A stretch of DNA of 64,000 nucleotides, taken from positions 186,001 to 250,000 of the forward strand of contig NZ_QRZF01000007.1 in the NCBI RefSeq assembly GCF_003464595.1, in the 5' to 3' direction. This stretch comes from Bacteroides intestinalis. GTDB taxonomy: Bacteria; Bacteroidota; Bacteroidia; Bacteroidales; Bacteroidaceae. Both the position numbers and the translations under genes were made by a program. Below the pieces are notes generated by a model. The model was not told the DNA's origin. It made no database searches and saw only the letters and a list, made by a program, of their open reading frames with translations. This document shows, piece after piece, positions 27,929 to 36,058 of the stretch (position 1 is its first letter; each line of letters starts with the position of its first letter).

Positions 27929-29506
27929 ATGAAGAAAATATTCATCCCTATATTCTTAGTTACCGGAACAAGCAACCTATTTTGCAAACAAGCAGAAGAA
28001 AAACAACGCCCCAACATCCTGTTCTGCATTGCCGACGATATATCCTATCCCCACATGCAAGCATATGGAACGCCTTGGCTCCACACACCCGGTTTCGACC
28101 AAGTATCGCAACAAGGCCTGCTGTTTCAGCGCATGTACACTTGTAATGCCAAGTCATCGCCCTCCCGCGCCTGCATTATTACAGGACGTAATTCTTGGCA
28201 ACTGGAAGAAGCCTGCAACCACTGGCCCGATTTCCCTGCAAAATTCAAATCTTATCCCGAGGTATTGACTGAGAACGGCTATAAGGTAGGAGCAACAGGA
28301 AAAGGCTGGGGACCCGGTTTTGCTAACGACTCATTGGGAAATGCACGGAATATAGTCGGAAAAATGTGGAATCAGATCAAATTGACACCCCCGACAAAGG
28401 GAATATCCAATATTGATTATGCGGCTAATTTCAAAGAATTCCTCAGAAATAAGCCCGAGGACCAACCTTTCTGTTTCTGGTATGGGGCTTTGGAACCACA
28501 TAGAGGATACGAATTCGGCTCTTCTTTAAAAGCCGGAAAAGATATCAATCAGATTGATTCTGTTCCATCTTTTTGGCCGGACAATGAGACAGTACGCACG
28601 GATATGCTGGATTACGCGCTGGAAATAGAGCATTTTGATAAACACCTAGTCGCTATTCTTCAGATATTGGAAGCGGCGGGAGAACTGGAAAACACAATTG
28701 TCATCGTTACTGCCGATCATGGAATGCCGTTTCCCCGCGCCAAAGGACAAGAATACGAATACTCTAATCATGTCCCGTTTGCCATGATGTGGAAAAAAGG
28801 GATAACAAAAACCGGACGGGAGATAAAGGATCTTCTGAGTTTTATTGACCTGGCACCTACAATTCTTGCTGTAGCCGGCATACCGGAAGAAAAATCGAGG
28901 ATGCAACCGATAGAAGGTAAAAGTTTTCTCGACTTGTTAACAAAAGAAGACAGCAAACCACAAAAGGACTATGTTCTGATCGGTAAGGAAAGACATGATG
29001 TGGGACGCCCAAACGATCAAGGATATCCTATCAGAGGTATTATAAAAGGCGACTTTCTTTATCTGATAAATTTTGAAACCAGTCGCTGGCCGGCAGGAAA
29101 TCCAGAAACAGGATATATGAATGTAGACGGCAGTCCGACAAAAACAGAAGTATTAAAAGCACGCCGGAATCCCGAAACGGAGAGCTACTGGCAGCTTTCT
29201 TTCGGTAAACGGCAGAAAGAAGAACTGTACAAAATCTCAGAAGACCGCGAATGTATCGTAAACTTGGCAGAAGATGCCAATTACGATACATTGAAAAGAC
29301 AAATGCGGAGCGAACTTCTGCAAAAACTGGCAGAACAGCAGGATCCAAGGATGCTTGGTCAGGGAGATATTTTTGATTCATATCCGTATATGGGCTCTGC
29401 CCGAGATGCATGGAACCGCATAAAGAAAGGTGAAAGTGTTCCGGCACGCTCAATAAACAAGTCAGATTTTGAACCGGAAGCCTCCGGATTGGAAGTTAAC
29501 TTTTGA
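27929..29506 (+). CDS. Sulfatase of family S1, Ser-type (first of pair)
   Basis: 525 residues with an N-terminal signal. S1 marks: [21 protein letters not shown] (metal-binding Asp pair), the formylglycine signature [12 protein letters not shown] with the modified residue Ser76 in S-x-[31 protein letters not shown] (metal-binding DH), and [11 protein letters not shown]. The Ser rather than Cys means an anaerobic radical-SAM maturase (anSME), which must be encoded elsewhere. It removes sulfate esters from a glycan. 25 bp after the glycosidase gene and 20 bp before the second sulfatase gene. I do not assign an S1 subfamily. Confidence 0.92.
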   Translation: MKKIFIPIFLVTGTSNLFCKQAEEKQRPNILFCIADDISYPHMQAYGTPWLHTPGFDQVSQQGLLFQRMYTCNAKSSPSRACIITGRNSWQLEEACNHWPDFPAKFKSYPEVLTENGYKVGATGKGWGPGFANDSLGNARNIVGKMWNQIKLTPPTKGISNIDYAANFKEFLRNKPEDQPFCFWYGALEPHRGYEFGSSLKAGKDINQIDSVPSFWPDNETVRTDMLDYALEIEHFDKHLVAILQILEAAGELENTIVIVTADHGMPFPRAKGQEYEYSNHVPFAMMWKKGITKTGREIKDLLSFIDLAPTILAVAGIPEEKSRMQPIEGKSFLDLLTKEDSKPQKDYVLIGKERHDVGRPNDQGYPIRGIIKGDFLYLINFETSRWPAGNPETGYMNVDGSPTKTEVLKARRNPETESYWQLSFGKRQKEELYKISEDRECIVNLAEDANYDTLKRQMRSELLQKLAEQQDPRMLGQGDIFDSYPYMGSARDAWNRIKKGESVPARSINKSDFEPEASGLEVNF

Positions 29507-29526
29507 ATTAAAATATAAATAATATC

Positions 29527-31146
29527 ATGAAACATTTATCTGGAATAATTTTTCTCTCCATTAGTTCAGGAGTTTTAGGCGGATGTAAACAACATCAGAA
29601 AGAAACGATAAAACCGCCTAATATACTTTTTGTAATCAATGACGATCAGACGTATATACACACAGGATTTGCTGGAAGCAAGTTTGTCCGCACCCCCGGT
29701 TTTGACAGAGTAGCAGCCAACGGAATCTATTTCACCAATTGTTATGCCGGATCACCGGGAAGCGCGCCATCCCGGAGTACATTGGTAACGGGGCGTCATC
29801 ATTGGCAAAATAAACAGGCAGGACAGCATGCTTCGTCCTGGATGAAAGAATTCATTCCCTTTGTTGATCTTCTCAAAGCAAACGGTTACCACACCGGATT
29901 TACCGGAAAAGGAGTTGACCCTTTCCGCTACGCCCAGAATGAGGAAGATTCACTATGGAGAAAAGAGAATGCAGCCGGACATGCCTACAATAAATATCGA
30001 TACACAAAAAACGATTCGTCGGATCCGAGAACTGCAGGAGGGATTGGATTGATAGACTATTTTAGCAACTTCCATGATTTCATGCAACAACGCAAACCGG
30101 ACCAACCTTTCTATTTCTGGTACGGTTCAACCGAACCCCACCGGGCTTATGAAAAAGGATCATGGAAGCGTAATGGAAAAGAACTTGTTCAGGTTGATAT
30201 ACCCGGTTTTTTCCCCGATACAGATGAGATAAGGGGAGATATGCTTGATTATGCTGTAGAAATAGAATGGGCAGACTCTCATCTTTATAAAATGCTGAAT
30301 TACCTAGACTCCATCGGCGAACTTGACAATACGATCGTTATGGTAACAGCCGACAATGGCATGCCTTTTCCGCGTGCAAAAGCAAACTGCTTCGAATATG
30401 GTGTACATGTGCCCCTGGCAATCAGTTACCCGAAAGGATTTCCGGGTAAACGTCGGGTGGACGATCTGATAGGTTTTGTAGATATCGCACCAACCATTCT
30501 AGAACTCGCAGGAGTGAAACCTGATGGAATGCTTCCTATTTCAGGGCGAAGCATTGTGAATATTCTCCGGTCTGAAAAAAATGGGATTGTGGATGAAACT
30601 AGGAAATATGTCTTTATGGGCCGTGAACGACATTCTTCTTCCCGTTGGAAAAACCTCGGATATCCGCAACGCGCCATACGTAGCAGGGAATACCTCTTTA
30701 TCTGGAATATAAAACCGGAACGTTGGCCTGCCGGTGCACCTCAGGCAATCAATAATGAAACGGGGAGAGTTTACCCGATGTATGGCATCGATGAAAAAGG
30801 CATTCATCATTCCGGATGGGCATTTACTGATGTTGATGACGCACCGTCAAAGTCATTTCTGATCGAGAATTATAAAGATCCTGCCATACATCCCTATTTC
30901 AACATGGCATATGACAAACGTACTGAATTCGAATTATACAATGTGAACGACGATCCATTCTGTTTACACAACTTAGTCGGTTATGTAGACTATGTACCAG
31001 TCGAAAAAGAGCTCAAAACAGCTTTGCAAAATGAAATGGAGTGTTCAGGTGATCCTCGCATGATTGGTCCTGATAAAGAGATATTCGAAACTTATATCCG
31101 TTACAGTCCGATTCGGCTATTTCCTAAACCGGATTGGAAAAAATGA
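29527..31146 (+). CDS. Sulfatase of family S1, Ser-type lipoprotein (second of pair)
   Basis: 539 residues with lipobox VLGGC, so it is membrane anchored. S1 marks: PPNILFVINDDQTYIHTGFAG, signature GSAPSRSTLVTGRHHW with Ser79 in S-A-P-S-R as the residue converted to formylglycine, [29 protein letters not shown], and GRERHSSSRWKNLGYPQRAIR. It is clearly related to the preceding sulfatase (shared layout and WPAG near the end) but much diverged, so the two probably cut sulfates at different positions. Last gene of PUL 2. Confidence 0.92.
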   Translation: MKHLSGIIFLSISSGVLGGCKQHQKETIKPPNILFVINDDQTYIHTGFAGSKFVRTPGFDRVAANGIYFTNCYAGSPGSAPSRSTLVTGRHHWQNKQAGQHASSWMKEFIPFVDLLKANGYHTGFTGKGVDPFRYAQNEEDSLWRKENAAGHAYNKYRYTKNDSSDPRTAGGIGLIDYFSNFHDFMQQRKPDQPFYFWYGSTEPHRAYEKGSWKRNGKELVQVDIPGFFPDTDEIRGDMLDYAVEIEWADSHLYKMLNYLDSIGELDNTIVMVTADNGMPFPRAKANCFEYGVHVPLAISYPKGFPGKRRVDDLIGFVDIAPTILELAGVKPDGMLPISGRSIVNILRSEKNGIVDETRKYVFMGRERHSSSRWKNLGYPQRAIRSREYLFIWNIKPERWPAGAPQAINNETGRVYPMYGIDEKGIHHSGWAFTDVDDAPSKSFLIENYKDPAIHPYFNMAYDKRTEFELYNVNDDPFCLHNLVGYVDYVPVEKELKTALQNEMECSGDPRMIGPDKEIFETYIRYSPIRLFPKPDWKK

Positions 31147-31775
31147 AGATTTATTATTAATTGGCTCAGGATTATAGTTTGTAATTGAAGATTATATAAA
31201 AAGACAAACCGCAGTGAACACTGATTTACTGCGGTTTGCTTGTCGTTAACTTTCATCAATAATAGTATTTAACTTTACTTTCTCAAGATCAGATCACAGT
31301 GATTTATAGAAACAAAAAAGACCGTTTTTGCCTACATCCTACCCCCTGTACATTAATATACTCATCAATAATATCTTACGTGACATAAAAGATTTGCATA
31401 CAAGTGTAGCCAAACCGTCTTCTTACACCGCATTTTTTCAATATATTTACTTACTATCAATATAACATTCTATTTTTCAACATCATATACATTTCATACC
31501 GAACTCACCAAATTATCTTCAAACAACACCTTTCTACGAGTAAATAAAGCTCATTCAGTACTTTTTTCTTCAAAAATCCCTCAACACCACCACACTCCTT
31601 GCGAATAATGAAAGAATACAGCACCGAATACACCAGAGAGCAAGAGGTAACACAACCCTTTCCAAGGATTCAAGAACTGTAACAAAGCAGATAAATGTAT
31701 ATTTAGCCTAATGATTTTGTTCTTTTGAACCGGACAAAATGTTCTTTTGCCTGTAAGCATTCGGTCTTGTGCGTG
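31147..31775. other. Gene-free spacer after PUL 2
   Basis: AT-rich DNA with no supported gene. The one clear structure is a hairpin at 31205-31214/31229-31238 (CAAACCGCAG/CTGCGGTTTG, 14-nt loop), extended by AGA/TTGTC-type partial pairing, 59 bp after the last sulfatase. It has no long T run but is the best candidate for the PUL 2 terminator. Confidence 0.5.
31205..31238 (+). terminator. Putative terminator hairpin of PUL 2
   Basis: Perfect 10-bp GC-rich stem with a 14-nt loop, downstream of the last sulfatase gene. The following bases (CTTGTCGTT) are only moderately T-rich, so the call is tentative. Confidence 0.45.
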
Positions 31776-31806
31776 TTTGTTGCCCTTCTTTTAGTTCCTA
31801 TCTTTG
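31776..31806 (+). promoter_or_regulatory. Consensus promoter of the TnpB-like gene
   Basis: TTTG (31776-31779), 19 bp, then TATCTTTG (31799-31806): a textbook Bacteroides TTTG-N19-TAnnTTTG promoter, ending 26 bp before the ATG at 31833. Confidence 0.7.
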
Positions 31807-31832
31807 CCTCTTCATTAAAAGTATAATCAGTC

Positions 31833-32351
31833 ATGTGTTCAGTATTAGTATTCAATAATGAGAGTGACAAGCTACGCAGCCTTTTTTCCGAGTCGAATTA
31901 CTTTGACTCCATTCTTTTCATTTTTAATGATGGCCGCTGTTATAAGGTTCCTGTTTCCAACCTTGGAATAAGTACTGCTGAGGATTTACTGTTGCCTTTG
32001 GGTCTTGGTCTTTTCCGTAGCAGTCCTTTTTGGCATTACTATCTTTATCCCTGTTGTTCCAATTTCAACAAAGGCATTGATGGCTTTTGCGGTGAAGTGC
32101 TCCGATACACGGGTTCCCCCTTGCAAGAAGAGAGTTGTCACGTCTTTATAGAACGCTCGCGTCGTCAACTGTCTCTTCTGTATCGTACCGGCGGTGAATA
32201 TCATCTGGAATCCCGTCGCCTGAGTACAGGCTTGTACCACCTGCGCCGTGAGGAAGTCTCCGCCGGTTTCCTTCCCATCCCATGGAGCCACCTGAATGAG
32301 CTTCTGACCGTACATAAGCCTTCCAGGAAACAGGCACGGTCTGATCTGTAG
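31833..32351 (+). CDS. Orphan IS66 TnpB-like (Orf2) protein with N-terminal extension
   Basis: 172 residues. Residues about 70-155 follow the IS66 Orf2/TnpB pattern: FWHYYLYP...NFNKGIDGFCGEVL (compare DMRKGxDGL), GSPLQEESCHVFIERSRRQLSLLYRTGGEYHLESRRLSTGLYHL (compare VFxxRRRxxIKLLxWDxxGxxLYxKRLExGxF), and LPIPWSHLNELL. The first 70 residues (VLVFNNESDKLRSLFSESNYF) are not part of a normal TnpB. No TnpA or TnpC transposase lies nearby. The gene is richer in GC than its surroundings and has its own strong promoter. It may be an IS66 remnant or an independently kept relative. Confidence 0.6.
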   Translation: MCSVLVFNNESDKLRSLFSESNYFDSILFIFNDGRCYKVPVSNLGISTAEDLLLPLGLGLFRSSPFWHYYLYPCCSNFNKGIDGFCGEVLRYTGSPLQEESCHVFIERSRRQLSLLYRTGGEYHLESRRLSTGLYHLRREEVSAGFLPIPWSHLNELLTVHKPSRKQARSDL

Positions 32352-32419
32352 GCAGCATGTGGAATTCTTGTCAAATAACATTCATCAATCGCGGTGTAAG
32401 TAAACCGTTCTTCCGGCAG

Positions 32420-32507
32420 GGCTACACCCTTTCTCCCGGATGGCTACACCCTTTGGAGGTGATGGCTACACCATCCGTAGAAAAGGGTGTAGCCTTGTAA
32501 AAGTTGT
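32420..32507. repeat. 22-bp-period array A (4 units, last inverted)
   Basis: The 9-mer GGCTACACC starts at 32420, 32442 and 32464, and its exact reverse complement GGTGTAGCC starts at 32486: four positions at exactly 22-bp steps. The first two units share GGCTACACCCTTT. Between cores the sequence varies. The third core is itself centred in GGATGG...CCATCC-type symmetry. Confidence 0.75.
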
Positions 32508-32620
32508 GCCACAGATATCTCCTGAGCGGGTACAGACCGGTTTTACTATATTCCGTCCTGATATCTTCATGTAACATTTTCATACTTCCGAAAGTTTTTT
32601 TAAAGCGCTTCTTTAAATGA

Positions 32621-32914
32621 ATATTAACCGATACGGAGGAACTCTCGCCTAATCCATACATTTTAATTGGTGTTATTTATAACCCCCGTTTCTATAATTA
32701 TGGAAAGTGGACTCAAGGTATTTTCAACTACAAAGGATATAATTTCTATGTAGATACCATAGAATATGGTATACTCCTCCACAAAACAGGGCGTTCTACT
32801 ACAATTTCTTGTATTGCTCCTCAAAAGTACCAATTTGAATTTCATCATAGGGGAAATAAAGATTTGTATTGGTGGTATGAATATAGGGATGGACAAATTT
32901 TCAATCGAAAATAA
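32621..32914 (+). pseudogene. Open coding remnant without a start codon
   Basis: The frame from 32621 to TAA at 32914 is open for 97 codons and reads like a real globular protein (IYNPRFYNYGKWTQGIFNY, FYVDTIEYGILLHKTGRST, DLYWWYEYRDGQIFNRK), but contains no ATG, GTG or TTG. An ATG at 32617 in another frame runs only 11 codons (MNINRYGGTLA), as if a frameshift had split the gene. Family not recognised. Confidence 0.4.
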
Positions 32915-32969
32915 TATTCACTATATATGTAATTCTAAAAATGATTTACAATTTCTCAACAATTGATTA

Positions 32970-33036
32970 TGAAAAACATATAGCTATTACAATACTATTA
33001 TTTGTACTACAATCATGTCACAAAAGTCTGACATAG
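32970..33036 (+). pseudogene. Frameshifted lipoprotein start
   Basis: ATGAAAAAC at 32970 opens a frame that stops after four codons, while the overlapping frame encodes a typical lipoprotein signal (AITILLFVLQSCHKSLT) that ends shortly after. A one- or two-base shift would restore MKN plus signal plus lipobox. It is a decayed fragment of a small lipoprotein gene. Confidence 0.4.
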
Positions 33037-33216
33037 TGCAAGGGTATTCCGGTAGCTGTGTATATAATGACTAGAACGCTTATCTACCTGTTGCGCTAAA
33101 AGGTTCACCCCCATTTGTTTTACAATAAAAGCTTCAATACTAATCAAACAACAAACAGAGAAGCATTTGACTTTCCTCTACTCCTTTTGCAACTTTACAG
33201 TAAGTCCTATTGAGTG

Positions 33217-33304
33217 CTAACCTTGGTCAATAGGCTTGTTAACCTCGGTCAACAGGCCGATCAGCCAACGTTGATAAGCCTGTTGACCAAGGTTAACATC
33301 CAAT
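33217..33304. repeat. 22-bp-period array B (4 units)
   Basis: Four units begin at 33217, 33239, 33261 and 33283, each a 14-bp quasi-palindrome plus 8 bp: CTAACC-TT-GGTCAA, TTAACC-TC-GGTCAA, TCAGCC-AA-CGTTGA and TTGACC-AA-GGTTAA. The first three spacers keep an AGGC/AAGCC core. The first and last units also pair as a long hairpin. Confidence 0.75.
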
Positions 33305-33504
33305 TATTCCTAAGAGTGAACGAGATATTTGACTAATGCAAAACAAATTAATGCCTTATGATTAAGGCAAGCAACTATGGCAAACCCACCACTTACATGG
33401 GAAAAAAGACTAAAAAACATCAGATTACAGGTTCATTCGACACATGTGCCACATGCAGGATACCACGTTATAACAAAAGAAGTTACGATATAAAAATACA
33501 AAAA

Positions 33505-33541
33505 TTGCGCGTGAGAGTAAGCCCCCTACTCTCACGCGCAA
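33505..33541. repeat. Perfect 15-bp hairpin with competing downstream partner
   Basis: Arms 33505-33519 and 33527-33541 (TTGCGCGTGAGAGTA and its complement) enclose AGCCCCC. The right arm can instead pair with GTGAGAGTAG at 33595-33604, so two exclusive folds exist. On the minus strand the hairpin is followed by TTTTTGTATTTTT, like a terminator for leftward transcription, although no gene ends there now. Confidence 0.6.
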
Positions 33542-33706
33542 ACTTTACCCTCACTCACACCTAACACTTTAGCTATCAACGATTTATTTTTAAAGTGAGA
33601 GTAGTGATAGTAGATTGAAACTAACTTTAAGTGTAAACTGAACTCAGGCCCTCAATATTATTGGAAAGACACAGACTTGAAAATTCCACTTATCTGATCT
33701 GTCCTA

Positions 33707-33736
33707 TTGTTATACCGACAACATTCAGTACATTTG
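33707..33736 (+). promoter_or_regulatory. Promoter of the AlbA_2-domain gene
   Basis: TTG (33707-33709), 19 bp, then TACATTTG (33729-33736), a match to TAnnTTTG, 22 bp before the ATG at 33759. Confidence 0.6.
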
Positions 33737-33758
33737 CAGAAATATTATGTAACTGAAT

Positions 33759-35411
33759 ATGGCTTTACCAATAAATATAGAAGACTTAATAAAAGGCAAC
33801 ACTGTTGAATGGGAGAGGATCGAGCTTAAATCCGGGTGGAATCCGGAAACCATTATCCACACCATGTGCGCCTTTGCCAATGATCTCCACAATTGGGGAG
33901 GCGGTTATATTATTATTGGAATTAATGAAAACGGCGATAAGCCTGAATCATCCCTCATCGGATTAAAAGAAAGTAGTCTGGATAAAATACAAAAAGAGGT
34001 TATTAACATAGGATACCAGATACAACCTAACTATTTTCCGATTATGCAACCTTATGTACTACAAGGTAAACACATCATGGTACTCTGGTGTCCTGCAGGA
34101 GACAATCGCATGTACTCCGCTCCCATAACACTTGGTACAAAAGCACAACGACAACCCTATATACGTGTTGGCAGTGAGAGCATTGTAGCTAAAGAAGAGA
34201 ACTTACGCCTATTGATGGAGCTTACTGCCCGTATCCCGTTTGATGACCGAGTAAACAACCAAGCCAAGATTGATGATTTTGATTTAAGCCTTATTCAGTC
34301 CCATTTACAGGAAGTTAAAAGCGATCTATATTCCGAAAGTACTAAAATGTCACTGGCAGATTTGACAAAAGCAATGTATATAGCTAAAGGTCCAAATGAA
34401 GATTTGCGTCCGGTAAACGTCGGTTTGCTATTCTTCTCCAGAAATCCGGAAAAGTTCTTTCCCCGCTCATGGATCGAAGTTGTATGGCATAAAGATGGTT
34501 CGGGACAACAATTTGAGGAATACTATTTCAAAGGATGCCTGCAAAAGCAATTGAGAAATGCTTTGAATTTTATACAAACTAATATCATCACTGAGAAAGT
34601 TATCAAACAAAAGGATAAAGCAGAAGCATTAAGGTTCTACAACTTCCCATATGCAGCAATTGAAGAAGCTTTATCAAACGCTGTATATCACAAAAGTTAC
34701 GAACAACAATCACCTATAGAAGTTCAGATATGGCCAGATAAAATAGAGATATTAAGTCTGCCTGGTCCGGTTCCACCTGTTGATGTTAATGTATTAAAAA
34801 GCAAACGCCGCATTGTAGCCCGTGAATATCGAAACAGACGTATCGGTGATTTCCTGAAGGAGTTGCAATTAACAGAAGGGAGAGGCACAGGCTTTCCTGC
34901 TATATATGACGCATTGGAGGCAAATGGTTCTCCCAAACCTGTTTTTGAAACAGACGATGATAGTACTTACTTTTTAACAACAATTCCAGCGCATATTTTA
35001 GCGGATCAAACATTTATAAAGCCAAACATCAATCTTGATATTAAACTTAGTTTCAATACCATTGATGACCTTATTAATTTCACAAACCAAGTTAGCGACC
35101 AAGTTAGCGACCAAGTTAGCGACCAAGTTAGCGACCAAGTTAGCGACCAAGTTAGCGATCTCTTAAATAGGAAAGTACACAATAGAGTGAAAGAAATGCT
35201 GATACTTTTGCAAAAGAGAATTCCGCGAACAGAGCTTTTTGAAATGATGGGATTAAAAAATCACTCAGATAACAGACTAAAGTATTTGGATCCACTACTT
35301 TCATATGGATGGGTGGAGATGGAGTTTCCTGACAAAAGGACAAGTCCCAAACAAACATACAAAATTTCAAAAACCGGAAGGCAAGTTCTTTTGTTATTAG
35401 GTAGAAAATAA
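33759..35411 (+). CDS. Schlafen/AlbA_2-domain putative ATP-binding regulator with QVSD repeats
   Basis: 550 residues. Order: AlbA_2/Schlafen-type domain (about 15-150; VEWERIELKSGWNPETIIHTMCAFAND, GGYIIIGINENG, QPYIRVGSESIVA), a middle linker, a HATPase_c_4-type (RecG-like) domain (about 295-410; FPYAAIEEALSNAVYHKSYE, ILSLPGPVPP, RNRRIGDFLKELQLTEGRGTGFPAIYDALE), six QVSD repeats (444-467), and a C-terminal winged-helix-like part (ELFEMMGLKNHSDNRLKYLDPLLSYGWVEM). Often labelled 'ATP-binding protein' or 'RecG-like', but no helicase motors are present. Function unknown; a transcriptional or defence-type role is only a guess. It stands alone with its own promoter beside the scar region. Confidence 0.8.
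   Translation: MALPINIEDLIKGNTVEWERIELKSGWNPETIIHTMCAFANDLHNWGGGYIIIGINENGDKPESSLIGLKESSLDKIQKEVINIGYQIQPNYFPIMQPYVLQGKHIMVLWCPAGDNRMYSAPITLGTKAQRQPYIRVGSESIVAKEENLRLLMELTARIPFDDRVNNQAKIDDFDLSLIQSHLQEVKSDLYSESTKMSLADLTKAMYIAKGPNEDLRPVNVGLLFFSRNPEKFFPRSWIEVVWHKDGSGQQFEEYYFKGCLQKQLRNALNFIQTNIITEKVIKQKDKAEALRFYNFPYAAIEEALSNAVYHKSYEQQSPIEVQIWPDKIEILSLPGPVPPVDVNVLKSKRRIVAREYRNRRIGDFLKELQLTEGRGTGFPAIYDALEANGSPKPVFETDDDSTYFLTTIPAHILADQTFIKPNINLDIKLSFNTIDDLINFTNQVSDQVSDQVSDQVSDQVSDQVSDLLNRKVHNRVKEMLILLQKRIPRTELFEMMGLKNHSDNRLKYLDPLLSYGWVEMEFPDKRTSPKQTYKISKTGRQVLLLLGRK
35088..35159 (+). repeat. Six tandem 12-bp repeats inside the AlbA_2 gene
   Basis: CAAGTTAGCGAC is repeated six times without interruption (the last ends GAT). 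Five copies are base-identical, which implies recent slippage. Each unit encodes QVSD, so copy-number change keeps the frame and alters the length of the linker between the ATPase-like and winged-helix parts. Confidence 0.95.
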
Positions 35412-35437
35412 AAAGGTTTAATAAACTCATAAAATCC

Positions 35438-35965
35438 ATGGAACATCCTCTTTCCCAATTCAAGTACTGCCCCAAGTGTGGCTCCATACATTTCGAAATC
35501 AACAACGAAAAGTCAAAACGCTGTGCCGACTGCGGATTTGTATATTACTTCAACCCCTCCGCCGCCACCGTAGCCTTGATTATGAATGAACAAAATGAGC
35601 TATTGGTATGCCGCCGCGCCAAAGATCCTGCTAAAGGCACACTGGATTTGCCGGGCGGCTTTATCGACATGACCGAAACCGGAGAAGAAGGGGTGCGCCG
35701 TGAGGTGAAAGAAGAAACAGGCATGGAAGTGAATAAGGCGGAATACCTTTTTTCCTTGCCTAACATATATGTGTATTCCGGTTTTCCTGTCCATACGCTG
35801 GATCTGTTTTTCCGTTGCACGGTAGCCGATACGCTGCATTACAAAGCAATGGATGACGCTGCAGACCTGTTCTTCATTCCACTGAAAGATATACGCACAG
35901 AAGATTTCGGGCTGGGATCTATCCGGAAAGGATTAGGAATATTCCTGAAAGAAATAGTTCAATAA
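35438..35965 (+). CDS. NUDIX hydrolase with N-terminal zinc ribbon
   Basis: 175 residues. Zinc ribbon at about 11-35 (YCPKCGS...RCADCGFVYYFNPS) followed by a NUDIX fold with box GGFIDMTETGEEGVRREVKEETGME, which matches GX5EX7REUXEEXGU. The ribbon-plus-NUDIX design resembles NudC-type or other NADH/nucleotide pyrophosphatases, though it is shorter than NudC. It is cytosolic and likely cleaves a nucleoside diphosphate derivative; the substrate is open. It begins 26 bp after the AlbA_2 gene and may share its transcript. Confidence 0.9.
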   Translation: MEHPLSQFKYCPKCGSIHFEINNEKSKRCADCGFVYYFNPSAATVALIMNEQNELLVCRRAKDPAKGTLDLPGGFIDMTETGEEGVRREVKEETGMEVNKAEYLFSLPNIYVYSGFPVHTLDLFFRCTVADTLHYKAMDDAADLFFIPLKDIRTEDFGLGSIRKGLGIFLKEIVQ

Positions 35966-36033
35966 CGATTCACGTTCACAACTCTATATCCTAAAAAAGC
36001 CAAACAAGTGTAACAAATTCGACTTAAAACCCG

Positions 36034-36041
36034 TACTTTTG
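36034..36041 (+). promoter_or_regulatory. -7 box of the TPR gene
   Basis: TACTTTTG, a perfect TAnnTTTG, 17 bp before the ATG at 36059. No clear -33 element. Confidence 0.45.
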
Positions 36042-36058
36042 TAAAAACGCGTTGTATT

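Larger units (their letters stand above)
32352..33706. other. Gene-poor scar region with decayed coding and dyad arrays
   Basis: About 1.35 kb without an intact gene. It holds 22-bp-period arrays at 32420 and 33217, two broken coding remnants (32621-32914 and 32970-33036), and a 15-bp perfect hairpin at 33505-33541. This mixture suggests past insertion and deletion between PUL 2 and the AlbA_2 gene. Confidence 0.6.

Noticed and set aside
32420..33304. CRISPR array
   Set aside because: Units are 22 bp with no separate unique spacers, the repeats are not well conserved, and no cas gene is present.
33358..33564. 68-residue ORF in the scar region
   Set aside because: It runs through the perfect 15-bp hairpin, has Lys/Arg/Thr-rich low-information sequence and no promoter or ribosome site.
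31833..33706. Intact insertion sequence
   Set aside because: No transposase gene or paired terminal inverted repeats were found around the TnpB-like gene.
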